Assembly: GCA_900319905.1 (NCBI GenBank)
Contig: ONQB01000003.1
Coordinates: 62,001-126,000, forward strand
Direction: 5' to 3'
DNA from: an uncultured Prevotella sp.
Lineage (GTDB): Bacteria > Bacteroidota > Bacteroidia > Bacteroidales > Bacteroidaceae
Length of the DNA stretch: 64,000 nucleotides
Every line of letters begins with the position of its first letter. Positions within the stretch are counted from its first letter, which is position 1. Positions 55,757 through 64,000 of the stretch are shown piece by piece. Made by a program: the position numbers and the translations under genes. The notes under the pieces are model-generated. The model worked only from the letters and a program-made list of their open reading frames with translations. It was not told where the DNA came from and searched no databases.

Positions 55757-57607
55757 ATGGAAGACTTTCGTATTGAGTCGCATCTGAAAAACATCTATGC
55801 GACATTCCCTGAAGCCAACCACCAACCGGTGATTGGCATTACGGCTAATTATGCCGACGGAGACGCCCGGCTCTGCGACCGTTATTACCAGCAGGTCGTA
55901 AGCGCCGGCGGCACACCCGTGCTCATTCCGCCCGTAGCCGACAAACAAACCATCATCAACACCCTCGACCATATCGACGGACTGCTGCTCACCGGCGGTG
56001 CCGACATCAATCCGTTGTGGACCAATGAGGAACCCGTACAGCGGCTCGGAGGCATCAACGCCAAGCGCGACCTCGCCGAACTGCTGACCGTACGGCTGGC
56101 CTACAACCGACAGGTGCCCATGCTCGGCATCTGCCGTGGCATTCAGACACTGGCCGTAGCACTCGGAGGAAAGGTGGAGCAGGACATCTACTCCTCACGA
56201 CTCAACCAGTCCAGCCCCAGGATAAAGCACTCACAAAATGCCGACCGCACAGAGCCTACCCACAGCGTGACCGTCATGCCCGACTCTTATCTGGCCGACC
56301 TCTATGGCCGTCAGACCAAGACCACTGACGGACAGGCTGAGATACGGCTGTTTGTCAACTCGTTCCATCATCAGGCTGTGGCTGCCCCCGGTCCCCGATT
56401 CCGCGTCACCGCCAAGGCACCCGACGGCGTCATCGAAGCCATCGAGAGCAACGAGTTCAAACCCATCCTCGCCGTACAATGGCATCCCGAATGGCTCGGC
56501 AGCGACGGTCTGCCCCTCTTCCAGTGGCTCGTCGACAAAGCTGCGACATTCCATCGGGCCAAACGCCTGCACGACCGCATTCTCACGCTCGACACCCATT
56601 GCGACACTCCGATGTTCTTCCCCCAGGGCGTGCGCTTCGACCAGCGCGACCCGCGCATCCTCTACGACCTGCACAAGATGACCGACGGCCGGCAAGACGC
56701 CGTCATCATGGCAGCCTACCTGCCACAGCCGCAAATGGGCGAACAGTTCTCGCAGAAGGTCGACATCGCAGGCATCATCGCCCACAACCCGCAACTCAAG
56801 ACGCTGTCCACACAGCTCTCGCCCACGCAGTACGCCGACCTCATCTTCGACAAGCTCGAACAAATCGTGGCCGACAACAGCAACTACATCAGCATCGCAC
56901 GCACGCCGGCCGACCTGTATGAGGACAAGCGCAAGGGACGGAAGTCCATCATGTTCGGCATCGAGAACGGACTGGCACTCAATCACGACCTTGCCAACGT
57001 GCGTCACTTCGCACAGCGCGGCGTGGTCTATATCACGCTTTGCCACAATGGCGACAACGACATCTGCGACAGCAACAAAGGCTCGCACATGAACAACGGC
57101 GTGTCGGAGTTCGGCGCCAAGGTCATCCAGCGGATGAACGACGAAGGCATCATGGTCGACCTCAGCCATGCCAACGAGAAGTCGTTCTACGACGCTCTCG
57201 ACATCAGCCGCACGCCGATTGTCTGCACCCATACCTGTTGCCGTGCACTCTGCGACGTGCCCCGCAACCTCACCGACGACCAGCTGCGTGCCCTCGCACA
57301 GAAAGGCGGCGTGGCCCACATCACCCTGTACCACGGCTTCCTGCGCAAGACCGGCGAGGCCACCATTCTCGATGTCATCGCCCACCTCGAGCATGCCATC
57401 GATGTCATGGGCATCGACCACGTGGGCGTAGGCACCGACTTCGACGGTGACGGCACAGTGCGTGGCTGCGCAGATGCCTCAGAGCTGATCAACTTCACCA
57501 TCCAACTGCTCAAGCGCCGCTACAGCGACAGCGACATCGAGAAGATATGGGGAGGCAACTGGCTCCGCGTCATGGCACAGGTACAAGCGGCCGCTGTCCA
57601 AGGATAA
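55757..57607 (+). CDS. C26-like glutamine amidotransferase / M19 membrane-dipeptidase fusion
   Basis: A 616-residue two-domain enzyme without signal peptide. Residues 22-260 form a peptidase C26 (gamma-glutamyl hydrolase/PuuD-like) domain with Cys126 in GICRG, plus His243 and Glu245 in AVQWHPEW. Residues 272-616 form an M19 renal-dipeptidase-like domain with His281 and Asp283 (DTHCD), Glu403 (GIENG), His471 (LSHAN), His492 and Asp561 (GTDFDG). Both active sites look complete. The fusion should free glutamate from gamma-glutamyl compounds and split dipeptides. It is the second gene of an Lrp-led operon. Confidence 0.9.
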   Translation: MEDFRIESHLKNIYATFPEANHQPVIGITANYADGDARLCDRYYQQVVSAGGTPVLIPPVADKQTIINTLDHIDGLLLTGGADINPLWTNEEPVQRLGGINAKRDLAELLTVRLAYNRQVPMLGICRGIQTLAVALGGKVEQDIYSSRLNQSSPRIKHSQNADRTEPTHSVTVMPDSYLADLYGRQTKTTDGQAEIRLFVNSFHHQAVAAPGPRFRVTAKAPDGVIEAIESNEFKPILAVQWHPEWLGSDGLPLFQWLVDKAATFHRAKRLHDRILTLDTHCDTPMFFPQGVRFDQRDPRILYDLHKMTDGRQDAVIMAAYLPQPQMGEQFSQKVDIAGIIAHNPQLKTLSTQLSPTQYADLIFDKLEQIVADNSNYISIARTPADLYEDKRKGRKSIMFGIENGLALNHDLANVRHFAQRGVVYITLCHNGDNDICDSNKGSHMNNGVSEFGAKVIQRMNDEGIMVDLSHANEKSFYDALDISRTPIVCTHTCCRALCDVPRNLTDDQLRALAQKGGVAHITLYHGFLRKTGEATILDVIAHLEHAIDVMGIDHVGVGTDFDGDGTVRGCADASELINFTIQLLKRRYSDSDIEKIWGGNWLRVMAQVQAAAVQG

Positions 57608-57651
57608 CATCCCACCGGCCGCCCCTTCACCCCATCATAGTTAAAACCATA

Positions 57652-58692
57652 ATGAAGAAAAGACTTATTATCATTGCCGTGATAGCTATCATCTGTGCAG
57701 CAGCCGTATGGCTGTTTACCGCAGGTCCGTTGGCCCAAACCGGCACCAACGACACCGATGAAAACGAGGAACTGGAAAAGGTAAGCCCCGTAGGTCCGGC
57801 CTTCAATGCCGACTCCGCCTATGCCTTCACCAAGGCCCAATGCGACTTCGGCCCGCGAGACATGAACTCCAAAGGCCACGACGACTGCCGCGCATGGATC
57901 ATCGCCCAGTTTAAGAAGTACGGCTGCACAGTGACCACACAGGACGCCGACCTCAAAGGCTACGACGGCACGACGCTCAAGAGCACCAATATCATTGCGC
58001 AATACAACCCACAGGCCACCACACGCATCATGCTCTGCGCCCATTGGGACTCACGCCCCTGGGCCGACAACGACCCCGACTCGCTCAACTGGCGCAAGCC
58101 CATCCTCGCGGCCAACGACGCTGCGAGCGGTGTGGCCGTCATGCTCGAGGTGGCACGCCTGCTCAACAACAAGCAACTGCAGCAACTGCCCAAGACGCTG
58201 GGTGTCGACTTCGTGTGCTTCGACGCTGAGGACTGGGGTACACCGCAATGGAGCCAGCAGCCCGACGACGGCAACTCGTGGGCGCTCGGCGCACAATACT
58301 TCGCCGCCCATCTGCCTGACCACTACGCACCCCGCTACGGCATCCTGCTCGACATGGTCGGCGGACAAGGCGCACAGTTCTACCAGGAAGGCATGTCGAA
58401 GCAATATGCCCCAGAGATCGTGAAGAAGGTATGGCGCGCTGCCCGCCAGGCCGGCTATGGCTCGTATTTCCCCAAGCAGGACGGCGGCATGATCACCGAC
58501 GACCACATCCCTGTCAATCAAGTGGCCAACATCCCCTGCATCGACATCATCCCTTATTATCCGCAATGTACACAGAGCTCGTTTGGTCCAACGTGGCATA
58601 CGCTGGCTGACGACATGCAGCACATTGACAAGAACACGCTCAAGGCTGTAGGACAAACCATCGTGCAGGTATTGTTTACAGAGGAGCAATAA
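57652..58692 (+). CDS. M28-family protein, probable glutaminyl-peptide cyclotransferase
   Basis: Bacterial type II glutaminyl cyclases turn N-terminal Gln into pyroglutamate in the periplasm. The 346-residue protein has an N-terminal membrane anchor (residues 4-22), then HWDSRPWADNDP, the metal-binding LAANDAASGVAVMLEVA, FDAEDWG and WHTLADDMQHID. These match the QC branch of family M28 (as in P. gingivalis and Prevotella) better than aminopeptidases. ATG 57652 is used; the frame upstream runs back into the previous gene. The gene lies 44 bases after the fusion. Confidence 0.85.
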   Translation: MKKRLIIIAVIAIICAAAVWLFTAGPLAQTGTNDTDENEELEKVSPVGPAFNADSAYAFTKAQCDFGPRDMNSKGHDDCRAWIIAQFKKYGCTVTTQDADLKGYDGTTLKSTNIIAQYNPQATTRIMLCAHWDSRPWADNDPDSLNWRKPILAANDAASGVAVMLEVARLLNNKQLQQLPKTLGVDFVCFDAEDWGTPQWSQQPDDGNSWALGAQYFAAHLPDHYAPRYGILLDMVGGQGAQFYQEGMSKQYAPEIVKKVWRAARQAGYGSYFPKQDGGMITDDHIPVNQVANIPCIDIIPYYPQCTQSSFGPTWHTLADDMQHIDKNTLKAVGQTIVQVLFTEEQ

Positions 58693-58728
58693 CCGGCCCC
58701 TATCCGTAACCTTTTTTATGACTCTCAC

Positions 58729-59970
58729 ATGATGGATGTCCTCACCTATCTCGATACCCAGTGCCGTCTGCGCCGCAACGTGCTGACAGGCGCCTTGTCG
58801 TATGCGCCCGCCGACAGCGATGACTATCTGCCGCTGTCACGCGAGGCCCGCAACACCCTGCTGTTGGAGGCTGCCCGGCAAGGTGTCAACCTCACCGAGG
58901 AGACCCTCGACCGCTACGTCCACTCTACGCGCATCTACTCCTACAACCCAGCCGAGGAGTGGCTGAAGGCATTGCCCGAGTGGGACGGCCACGACCATGT
59001 GTTCGACCTCTCACAGCGCATCGTCACGTCCAATCCTGACTGGGGCAAGCGTTTCAACAAATGGATGTTGCAGATGGTGGCTCGCTGGCTGGGACGCGAC
59101 ATCGCACAGCGTGACCTCCTCGTGCCGGTGCTGGTCGGACAATGGGGCTACGGCAAGACGTCGTTCTGCAACCTGCTCCTGCCTCCTGTCCTCAGACCGT
59201 ACTACACCGACCAGGTCCACCTGAAGACATCGGCGGAAGTCTACGACCTCGTCACCACCAACCTGTTGGTCTGCATCGACGAGTTCTATCAGGACCACGG
59301 CGACCAACAGCCCGCCGTGCGCTATCTGTTCTCCCGTTCTACGCCCATCTTCCGTCAGGCCTATGGCACGACGGTGGAACCGCGCCACCGTATGGCCGCC
59401 TTCATCGCCAACACCGGCAACCTCCACCCCATGACCGATGCAGCCGGCGCTGCCCGGCTGTTCTGCGTGGAAGTAGGCCATCAGATAGACCTCGCCACAC
59501 CCATTCCCTACGAACAGCTCTACGCACAGCTCATGGCACAGCTCGAAGACGGTGCCGACACCTCACTCTCCGAGGACGAGCGTGAGGCCATGGCCATCCA
59601 GAACTCACCCTTCCAGGAAGCCGACAACCTCGTGAAGATGGTGTCACTGCTCTATGCGGCCCCACCGAAAGGCAAGAAGGCCAAGGCCGTCTACATCGAC
59701 GCCATCATCGACCGGCTGATGAAGGAATACCCCTACTGGACCCCGGGCGAGCATGTCAACCAAGACGTTGGCTTCGCGTTGCAGGAGGCCGGTTTCACAC
59801 GCAGCCGCATCCACGGCCGCTCCTGCTACCGCATCGTGCCGCGCGACCCGCGCCGCCTCGACTTCATCGACGAGCCCGCCGAGGAAGACAAAAAAGAATC
59901 GGTGGCCGACAATCCCCTGGCACGCGCTTTGCTGGCTGGTCTCGGAGGGCTCGCTCCACAAAAGCCATAG
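58729..59970 (+). CDS. VapE-like P-loop ATPase (DUF3874 C-terminus)
   Basis: A 413-residue protein of the virulence-associated E/primase-associated type. It has Walker A GQWGYGKT (137-144), Walker B LVCIDEFYQ (about 180-188) and a C-terminal winged-helix-like DUF3874 region (about 310-375). There is no primase domain. Relatives are often on mobile elements, but none is visible here. It lies 36 bases after the cyclase and 132 bases before mutS, on the same strand. Role unknown. Confidence 0.78.
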   Translation: MMDVLTYLDTQCRLRRNVLTGALSYAPADSDDYLPLSREARNTLLLEAARQGVNLTEETLDRYVHSTRIYSYNPAEEWLKALPEWDGHDHVFDLSQRIVTSNPDWGKRFNKWMLQMVARWLGRDIAQRDLLVPVLVGQWGYGKTSFCNLLLPPVLRPYYTDQVHLKTSAEVYDLVTTNLLVCIDEFYQDHGDQQPAVRYLFSRSTPIFRQAYGTTVEPRHRMAAFIANTGNLHPMTDAAGAARLFCVEVGHQIDLATPIPYEQLYAQLMAQLEDGADTSLSEDEREAMAIQNSPFQEADNLVKMVSLLYAAPPKGKKAKAVYIDAIIDRLMKEYPYWTPGEHVNQDVGFALQEAGFTRSRIHGRSCYRIVPRDPRRLDFIDEPAEEDKKESVADNPLARALLAGLGGLAPQKP

Positions 59971-60102
59971 GCACGTCCCTCATCAGCCTTCCCAAACAAC
60001 ACACCCACAGTGGTCGTCCGGCGACATCCCTTTCAGTAAGCCGCTGCCGTGCAACGGCCCATCCGCTGTCCCGCGACGGCCCATCAATAACAACAATAAG
60101 AC

Positions 60103-62769
60103 ATGTCAACCAAAGATAACTCCCTCACTCCCATGATGCGGCAGTTCTTCTCGCTGAAGGCCAAGCACCCCGACGCCCTGATGCTCTTCCGGTGCGGCGA
60201 CTTCTACGAGACCTACTGCGACGATGCCATCGAGGCCTCGCGCATCCTGGGCATCACCCTCACCCGACGCAACAACGGCGCCTCGGCGGGCGCCGAGATG
60301 GCAGGCTTCCCCCACCATGCCCTCGACACCTATCTGCCCAAGCTCATCAGGGCCGGCAAGCGCGTCGCCATCTGCGACCAGCTCGAGGACCCAAAGAAGA
60401 AACGGGCCGCCATCAAGGGCAAGAAGGGACTCACAGAGATGGACAAGATGGTGAAGCGAGGCATCACTGAACTGGTGACGCCTGGCATCGCCATGAGCGA
60501 CAACGTGCTCAACTACAAGGAAAACAACTTCCTGGCCGCTGTCCACTTTGGCAAGACCGCCTGCGGCATCAGCTTCCTCGACATCTCCACCGGCGAGTTT
60601 CTCACCGGACAAGGCCCTTACGACTATGTAGAGAAACTGCTTGGCAACTTCTCACCCAAGGAGGTGCTCTACGACAAGAATAAGAAAAGAGAGTTTGAAC
60701 AATACTTCGGCACCAAGCTCTGTGTGTTTGAGCTCGATGACTGGGTGTTTACCGAACAGAACGCACGGCAGAAGCTGCTCAAGCATTTCGGCACCAAGTC
60801 ACTCAAAGGCTTCGGCGTGGAGCACCTCAAAGAGGGTATTGTGGCCTCGGGTGCCATCATGCAATACCTGGAGCTCACGCAGCACACCAACATCAACCAC
60901 ATCACATCGCTCAAACGCTTAGAGGAGGATAAATACGTCCGTCTCGACAAGTTCACCATCCGTTCGCTCGAACTGCTCCAACCCATGCAGGAGGACGGCA
61001 AGTCATTGCTCGACATCATCGACCGCACCATCACCCCCATGGGCGGACGCATGCTGCGCCGATGGATGGTGTTCCCGCTCAAAGACGTACGACAAATCAT
61101 CAACCGGCAGTCGGTCGTGGAGTATTTCTTCAAGGCGCCCGACTTCCGTCAGGTCATCGACGAACAGCTGCAGCGTGTGGGCGACCTTGAGCGCATCATC
61201 TCCAAGGTGGCCGTGGGACGCGTGTCTCCACGTGAGGTAGTACAGCTGAAAAACGCCCTCATGGCCATCCAGCCCATCAAGTCGGCCTGCCTCTATGCCA
61301 GCAACGACAGTCTCAAGCGCCTGGGCGAGCAGATGAATCTCTGCGAGAGTCTGCGCGACCGTCTGGACAAGGAGATACAGCCCGACCCGCCACAGCTCAT
61401 CAGCAAGGGCGGCGTCATCGCCGACGGCTATTCCAAGGAGCTCGATGAGCTGCGCTCCATCTCGCAGGGCGGCAAGGAATACCTGCTTGAGATACAGCAG
61501 CGGGAGACCGAAAAGACGGGCATCTCATCGCTGAAGGTAGGCTACAACAACGTCTTCGGCTATTACCTCGAGGTGCGCAACACGTTCAAGGACAAGGTGC
61601 CGGAAGGATGGATACGTAAGCAGACCCTGGCTCAGGCCGAGCGCTACATCACGCCCGAACTGAAGGAATACGAGGAAAAGATACTGGGAGCCGACGAGAA
61701 GATACTCGACCTCGAGGCGCGTCTCTTCTCCGAACTCATCGTCGCCATGCAGGAGTTCATCCCGCAGATACAAATCAATGCCAACATCCTGGCCCATATC
61801 GACTGCCTGCTGTCCTTTGCCAAGGTATCGGAAGACAACTGCTACGTCTGCCCCACCATCGACGACTCCACCGTCATCGACATCCATCAGGGCCGCCACC
61901 CCGTCATCGAGACACAGATGCCGCTCGGCGAGCGCTACGTGCCCAACGATGTCTACCTTGACACAGAGAAACAACAGATCATGATGATTACCGGTCCCAA
62001 CATGGCCGGAAAATCGGCTCTGCTGCGTCAAACGGCCCTCATCGTACTATTGGCCCAGATAGGTTGTTTTGTGCCCGCAGAGAGCGCGAAAATCGGTCTG
62101 GTGGATAAAATCTTCACCCGCGTGGGTGCCAGCGACAATCTCTCATTGGGCGAATCCACGTTTATGGTGGAGATGACCGAGGCCGCCGACATCCTCAACA
62201 ACGTCTCACCGCGCTCGCTCGTGCTGTTTGACGAACTCGGCCGCGGCACGTCTACCTACGACGGCATCTCCATCGCCTGGGCCATCGTCGAGTACCTGCA
62301 CGAGCACAAAGGCGCACAGGCACGCACGCTCTTTGCCACCCACTACCATGAGCTCAACGAGATGGAAAAGCACTTCCCGCGCATCAAGAACTACAACGTG
62401 GCTGTGAAAGAGGTCGACGGCAAGGTGATCTTCCTGCGCAAGCTGACTCCCGGCGGCTCAGAACATTCCTTCGGTATCCACGTGGCCGAGATTGCGGGCA
62501 TGCCGCGCAGCATCGTCAAAAGGGCCAACGAGGTGCTGAAACAGCTCGAGGCCGACAATGCCGAAGTGGGCAGTGCCGGACGGCCCAAGGTGGAGAACAT
62601 CGGCAACGGCAACGATGGCATGCAGCTGAGCATCTTCCAACTCGACGACCCCGTTCTCTCTCAGGTAAGAGATGAGATCATCGGACTCGACATCAACAAC
62701 CTCACACCCGTGGAGGCTCTCAACAAGCTCAACGAGATTAAGAAAATAGTAACCGGAAAGGGAAGCTAA
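60103..62769 (+). CDS. mutS: DNA mismatch repair protein MutS
   Basis: Mismatch recognition ATPase, 888 residues, MutS1 type. The mismatch-reading motif is in [10 protein letters not shown] near residue 28, connector and core domains follow, then Walker [19 protein letters not shown] (about 629-646), [14 protein letters not shown] and ATHYHEL. The C-terminal region carries the usual helix-turn-helix dimer contact. All family features look intact. Confidence 0.97.
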   Translation: MSTKDNSLTPMMRQFFSLKAKHPDALMLFRCGDFYETYCDDAIEASRILGITLTRRNNGASAGAEMAGFPHHALDTYLPKLIRAGKRVAICDQLEDPKKKRAAIKGKKGLTEMDKMVKRGITELVTPGIAMSDNVLNYKENNFLAAVHFGKTACGISFLDISTGEFLTGQGPYDYVEKLLGNFSPKEVLYDKNKKREFEQYFGTKLCVFELDDWVFTEQNARQKLLKHFGTKSLKGFGVEHLKEGIVASGAIMQYLELTQHTNINHITSLKRLEEDKYVRLDKFTIRSLELLQPMQEDGKSLLDIIDRTITPMGGRMLRRWMVFPLKDVRQIINRQSVVEYFFKAPDFRQVIDEQLQRVGDLERIISKVAVGRVSPREVVQLKNALMAIQPIKSACLYASNDSLKRLGEQMNLCESLRDRLDKEIQPDPPQLISKGGVIADGYSKELDELRSISQGGKEYLLEIQQRETEKTGISSLKVGYNNVFGYYLEVRNTFKDKVPEGWIRKQTLAQAERYITPELKEYEEKILGADEKILDLEARLFSELIVAMQEFIPQIQINANILAHIDCLLSFAKVSEDNCYVCPTIDDSTVIDIHQGRHPVIETQMPLGERYVPNDVYLDTEKQQIMMITGPNMAGKSALLRQTALIVLLAQIGCFVPAESAKIGLVDKIFTRVGASDNLSLGESTFMVEMTEAADILNNVSPRSLVLFDELGRGTSTYDGISIAWAIVEYLHEHKGAQARTLFATHYHELNEMEKHFPRIKNYNVAVKEVDGKVIFLRKLTPGGSEHSFGIHVAEIAGMPRSIVKRANEVLKQLEADNAEVGSAGRPKVENIGNGNDGMQLSIFQLDDPVLSQVRDEIIGLDINNLTPVEALNKLNEIKKIVTGKGS

Positions 62770-63060
62770 GAAGTCCGGAAGTTCTTTGGAAGTCCGGAAG
62801 TCCAGAAGTTCAGAAGCTATGAAGTCCGGAAGTTCAGAAGCTATGAAGTCCGGAAGTCCAGAAGTCCGGAAGTCCAGTCAAATGCATAAGCATCTGATAC
62901 TAAGGTTTCATTATAGTAATGACCGGACTTCTGAACTTCTGGACTTCTGGACTTCCAAAGAACTTCTGAACTTCAATTGTAATGACTGGACTTCTGAACT
63001 TCCGAACTTCTGGACTTCCAAAGAACTTCTGAACTTCCGGACTTCTCCAATTTTGATACA
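62770..63060. repeat. Inverted-repeat element copy D (expanded)
   Basis: The longest copy, about 290 bases. Its left arm has many GAAGTCCGGAAGTTCAGAA-type iterations, the core contains CAGTCAAATGCATAAGCATC...AGTAATGAC, and the right arm contains a second, partial core-like AATTGTAATGAC before a further run of CTTCTGAACTTCC iterations. It ends in AATTTTGATAC. It fills the convergent gap between mutS and the AAA ATPase gene. Confidence 0.92.
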
Positions 63061-63072
63061 CGTGACCGATAA

Positions 63073-63999
63073 TCATCTAATCCTAACGTTTCTGTTTATC
63101 CATAACTTGAAAATAGGATCACTGATGTATATCCGGTCACCTTCATTGTCAATGAACTCTTTGGAAATTAGTGAATTCTTTACTCCTTGCACGTTGGCGG
63201 ATGTCTGCAAATGGTATTTTCTAATGACATCTCTCTTTGTCAAACCTGTCTCCACACCATCAGCAAGAGCCACTATGAAATTAAGTTGTAGTTCTGTCAG
63301 AGACTCAACGTCACGTTGAAAGAAAACCTTATTTTGTTCCAATAGATCCTTTACCGCATCGTCAATCATTGAGTCAGTGACAACCGGGTTGGCTTTGTAC
63401 CAGACAATCCAGGCCATCTGTTGGACATAAGAGGAAAGGTTATCGGTAATATTGCAGATTTTCTCTGCTTGCTCTTCGGTGATGGTCTTGCCTGTTGCGG
63501 AGAATCTGCTGGTGATAAACGACACCCATTCCTCTGTAGGAATTTTCTTCAAAAACAAGATATCGCCAAACTTGTACAAAGGACGTGATGCATCACTGAA
63601 CAAACTCTCCATCATATGCATCTTGCTGCCGAACATGCAATAGGTGACGTTCTGCTGATGCTGCCAGACAGAACGCAGTTTCTTCTGTAAATTCAACGGA
63701 TCTTCGAATGTCCCTATCTGCTGGAACTCGTCAAAGCATACGACTACACGAATGTTCTTCTTCTCCGCTATCTTTTCCGGAAGTTGCAGGATCTCAATAT
63801 CCGTACCGTCTTTCGGATTCCACTCAAATGATATGGTAAAGTCGTTCATAGGATCGGAACCGAAAGAGAACTTGGGCGTAATATTGGATAAGAATCGTTT
63901 GCCGTTCTCTATCCACTCGTCAAGCCTTGATGAAGTCTGTCGGATGACTTCGTTGGCAAGCATGTGGTAAAAAACACTTTCTGATTTACAGTAGAACAT
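63073..63999 (-). CDS. Archaeal-type AAA ATPase, C-terminal part
   Basis: The last 309 residues or so of an ATPase whose Walker A region lies beyond the right edge; the ATG at 63999 is probably internal. Walker B is VVVCFDEFQQIG, followed by a sensor-like TYCMFGSKMHMM. The C-terminus has a winged-helix-like domain (LTELQLNFIVALADGVETGLTKRDVIRKYHLQ). Members are common in Bacteroidales as stand-alone ATPases of unknown role. Confidence 0.75.
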   Translation of the reverse strand: MFYCKSESVFYHMLANEVIRQTSSRLDEWIENGKRFLSNITPKFSFGSDPMNDFTISFEWNPKDGTDIEILQLPEKIAEKKNIRVVVCFDEFQQIGTFEDPLNLQKKLRSVWQHQQNVTYCMFGSKMHMMESLFSDASRPLYKFGDILFLKKIPTEEWVSFITSRFSATGKTITEEQAEKICNITDNLSSYVQQMAWIVWYKANPVVTDSMIDDAVKDLLEQNKVFFQRDVESLTELQLNFIVALADGVETGLTKRDVIRKYHLQTSANVQGVKNSLISKEFIDNEGDRIYISDPIFKLWINRNVRIR

Positions 64000-64000
64000 G

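Noticed and set aside
56231-57421. Long antisense frame of 396 codons within the C26-M19 gene
   Set aside because: High-G+C shadow of a gene with complete active-site motifs on the + strand.

Overview
The window reads as a chromosomal segment of a Bacteroidota bacterium, most likely a Prevotella-type member of the Bacteroidales. The signs are promoters of the TAnnTTTG type, little use of Shine-Dalgarno leaders, an S46 dipeptidyl-peptidase, an interpain-like C10 protease, PCMD/calycin surface proteins, a hybrid two-component system, short GVYIINGKK-like C-terminal tails, and many signal peptides followed by Gln. No phage, insertion sequence, CRISPR array, rRNA or tRNA was recognised. Base composition looks A-rich near 30-37 kb and more G+C-rich at 55-63 kb; this is a visual impression, not a calculation.

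Layout. 1-8.6 kb: the end of a DPP7 peptidase, a secreted C10 cysteine protease and a 1489-residue FN3/choice-of-anchor-J surface protein. 9-15.6 kb: LOG hydrolase, DEAD-box helicase, TlpA-like thioredoxin, PfkB sugar kinase, M16 peptidase. 15.9-19.3 kb: a minus-strand operon dapB-lepB-(degenerate lepB paralogue)-wbqC-like. 19.4-23.1 kb: a three-gene envelope operon (PCMD lipoprotein, beta-barrel, calycin-like protein). 23.3-28.4 kb: a THUMP-like methyltransferase with an internal 9-residue repeat, and the succinate dehydrogenase/fumarate reductase operon. 28.5-40.4 kb: mnmG, apt, uvrC, dtd, MazG-like, deoC, a polyprenyl synthase (opposite strand) and polA. 40.7-46.4 kb: a sirtuin, three consecutive FKBP isomerases (cytosolic, lipoprotein, periplasmic), a sugar transferase and an outer-membrane protein. 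46.4-55.1 kb: a secreted repeat protein whose signal peptide lies out of frame, a membrane AraC regulator, small envelope proteins and a TPR hybrid two-component regulator. 55.2-62.8 kb: Lrp regulator, a C26-M19 peptidase fusion, a glutaminyl-cyclase-like M28 enzyme, a VapE-like ATPase and mutS. The right edge cuts an AAA ATPase.

The most notable non-coding signals are two parS-like palindromes (30490 and 31978) flanking apt, which suggest an origin-proximal chromosome-partition region, and two families of intergenic repeats. One is an inverted-repeat element with iterated GAAGTCC arms and a conserved core (four copies: 23.06, 36.37, 48.83 and 62.77 kb). The other is a GCCTAC decamer array (1.3 and 15.6 kb). 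Five of these six loci lie between the 3' ends of convergent genes.

How the genes connect: several secreted proteins here have Gln after the predicted signal-peptidase site. LepB and the glutaminyl-cyclase-like enzyme, both in the window, would act one after the other on such proteins. The DPP7, C10, M16, C26-M19 and M28 enzymes fit an organism that lives on peptides and remodels them. Assignments come from reading motifs by eye; no database search was run.
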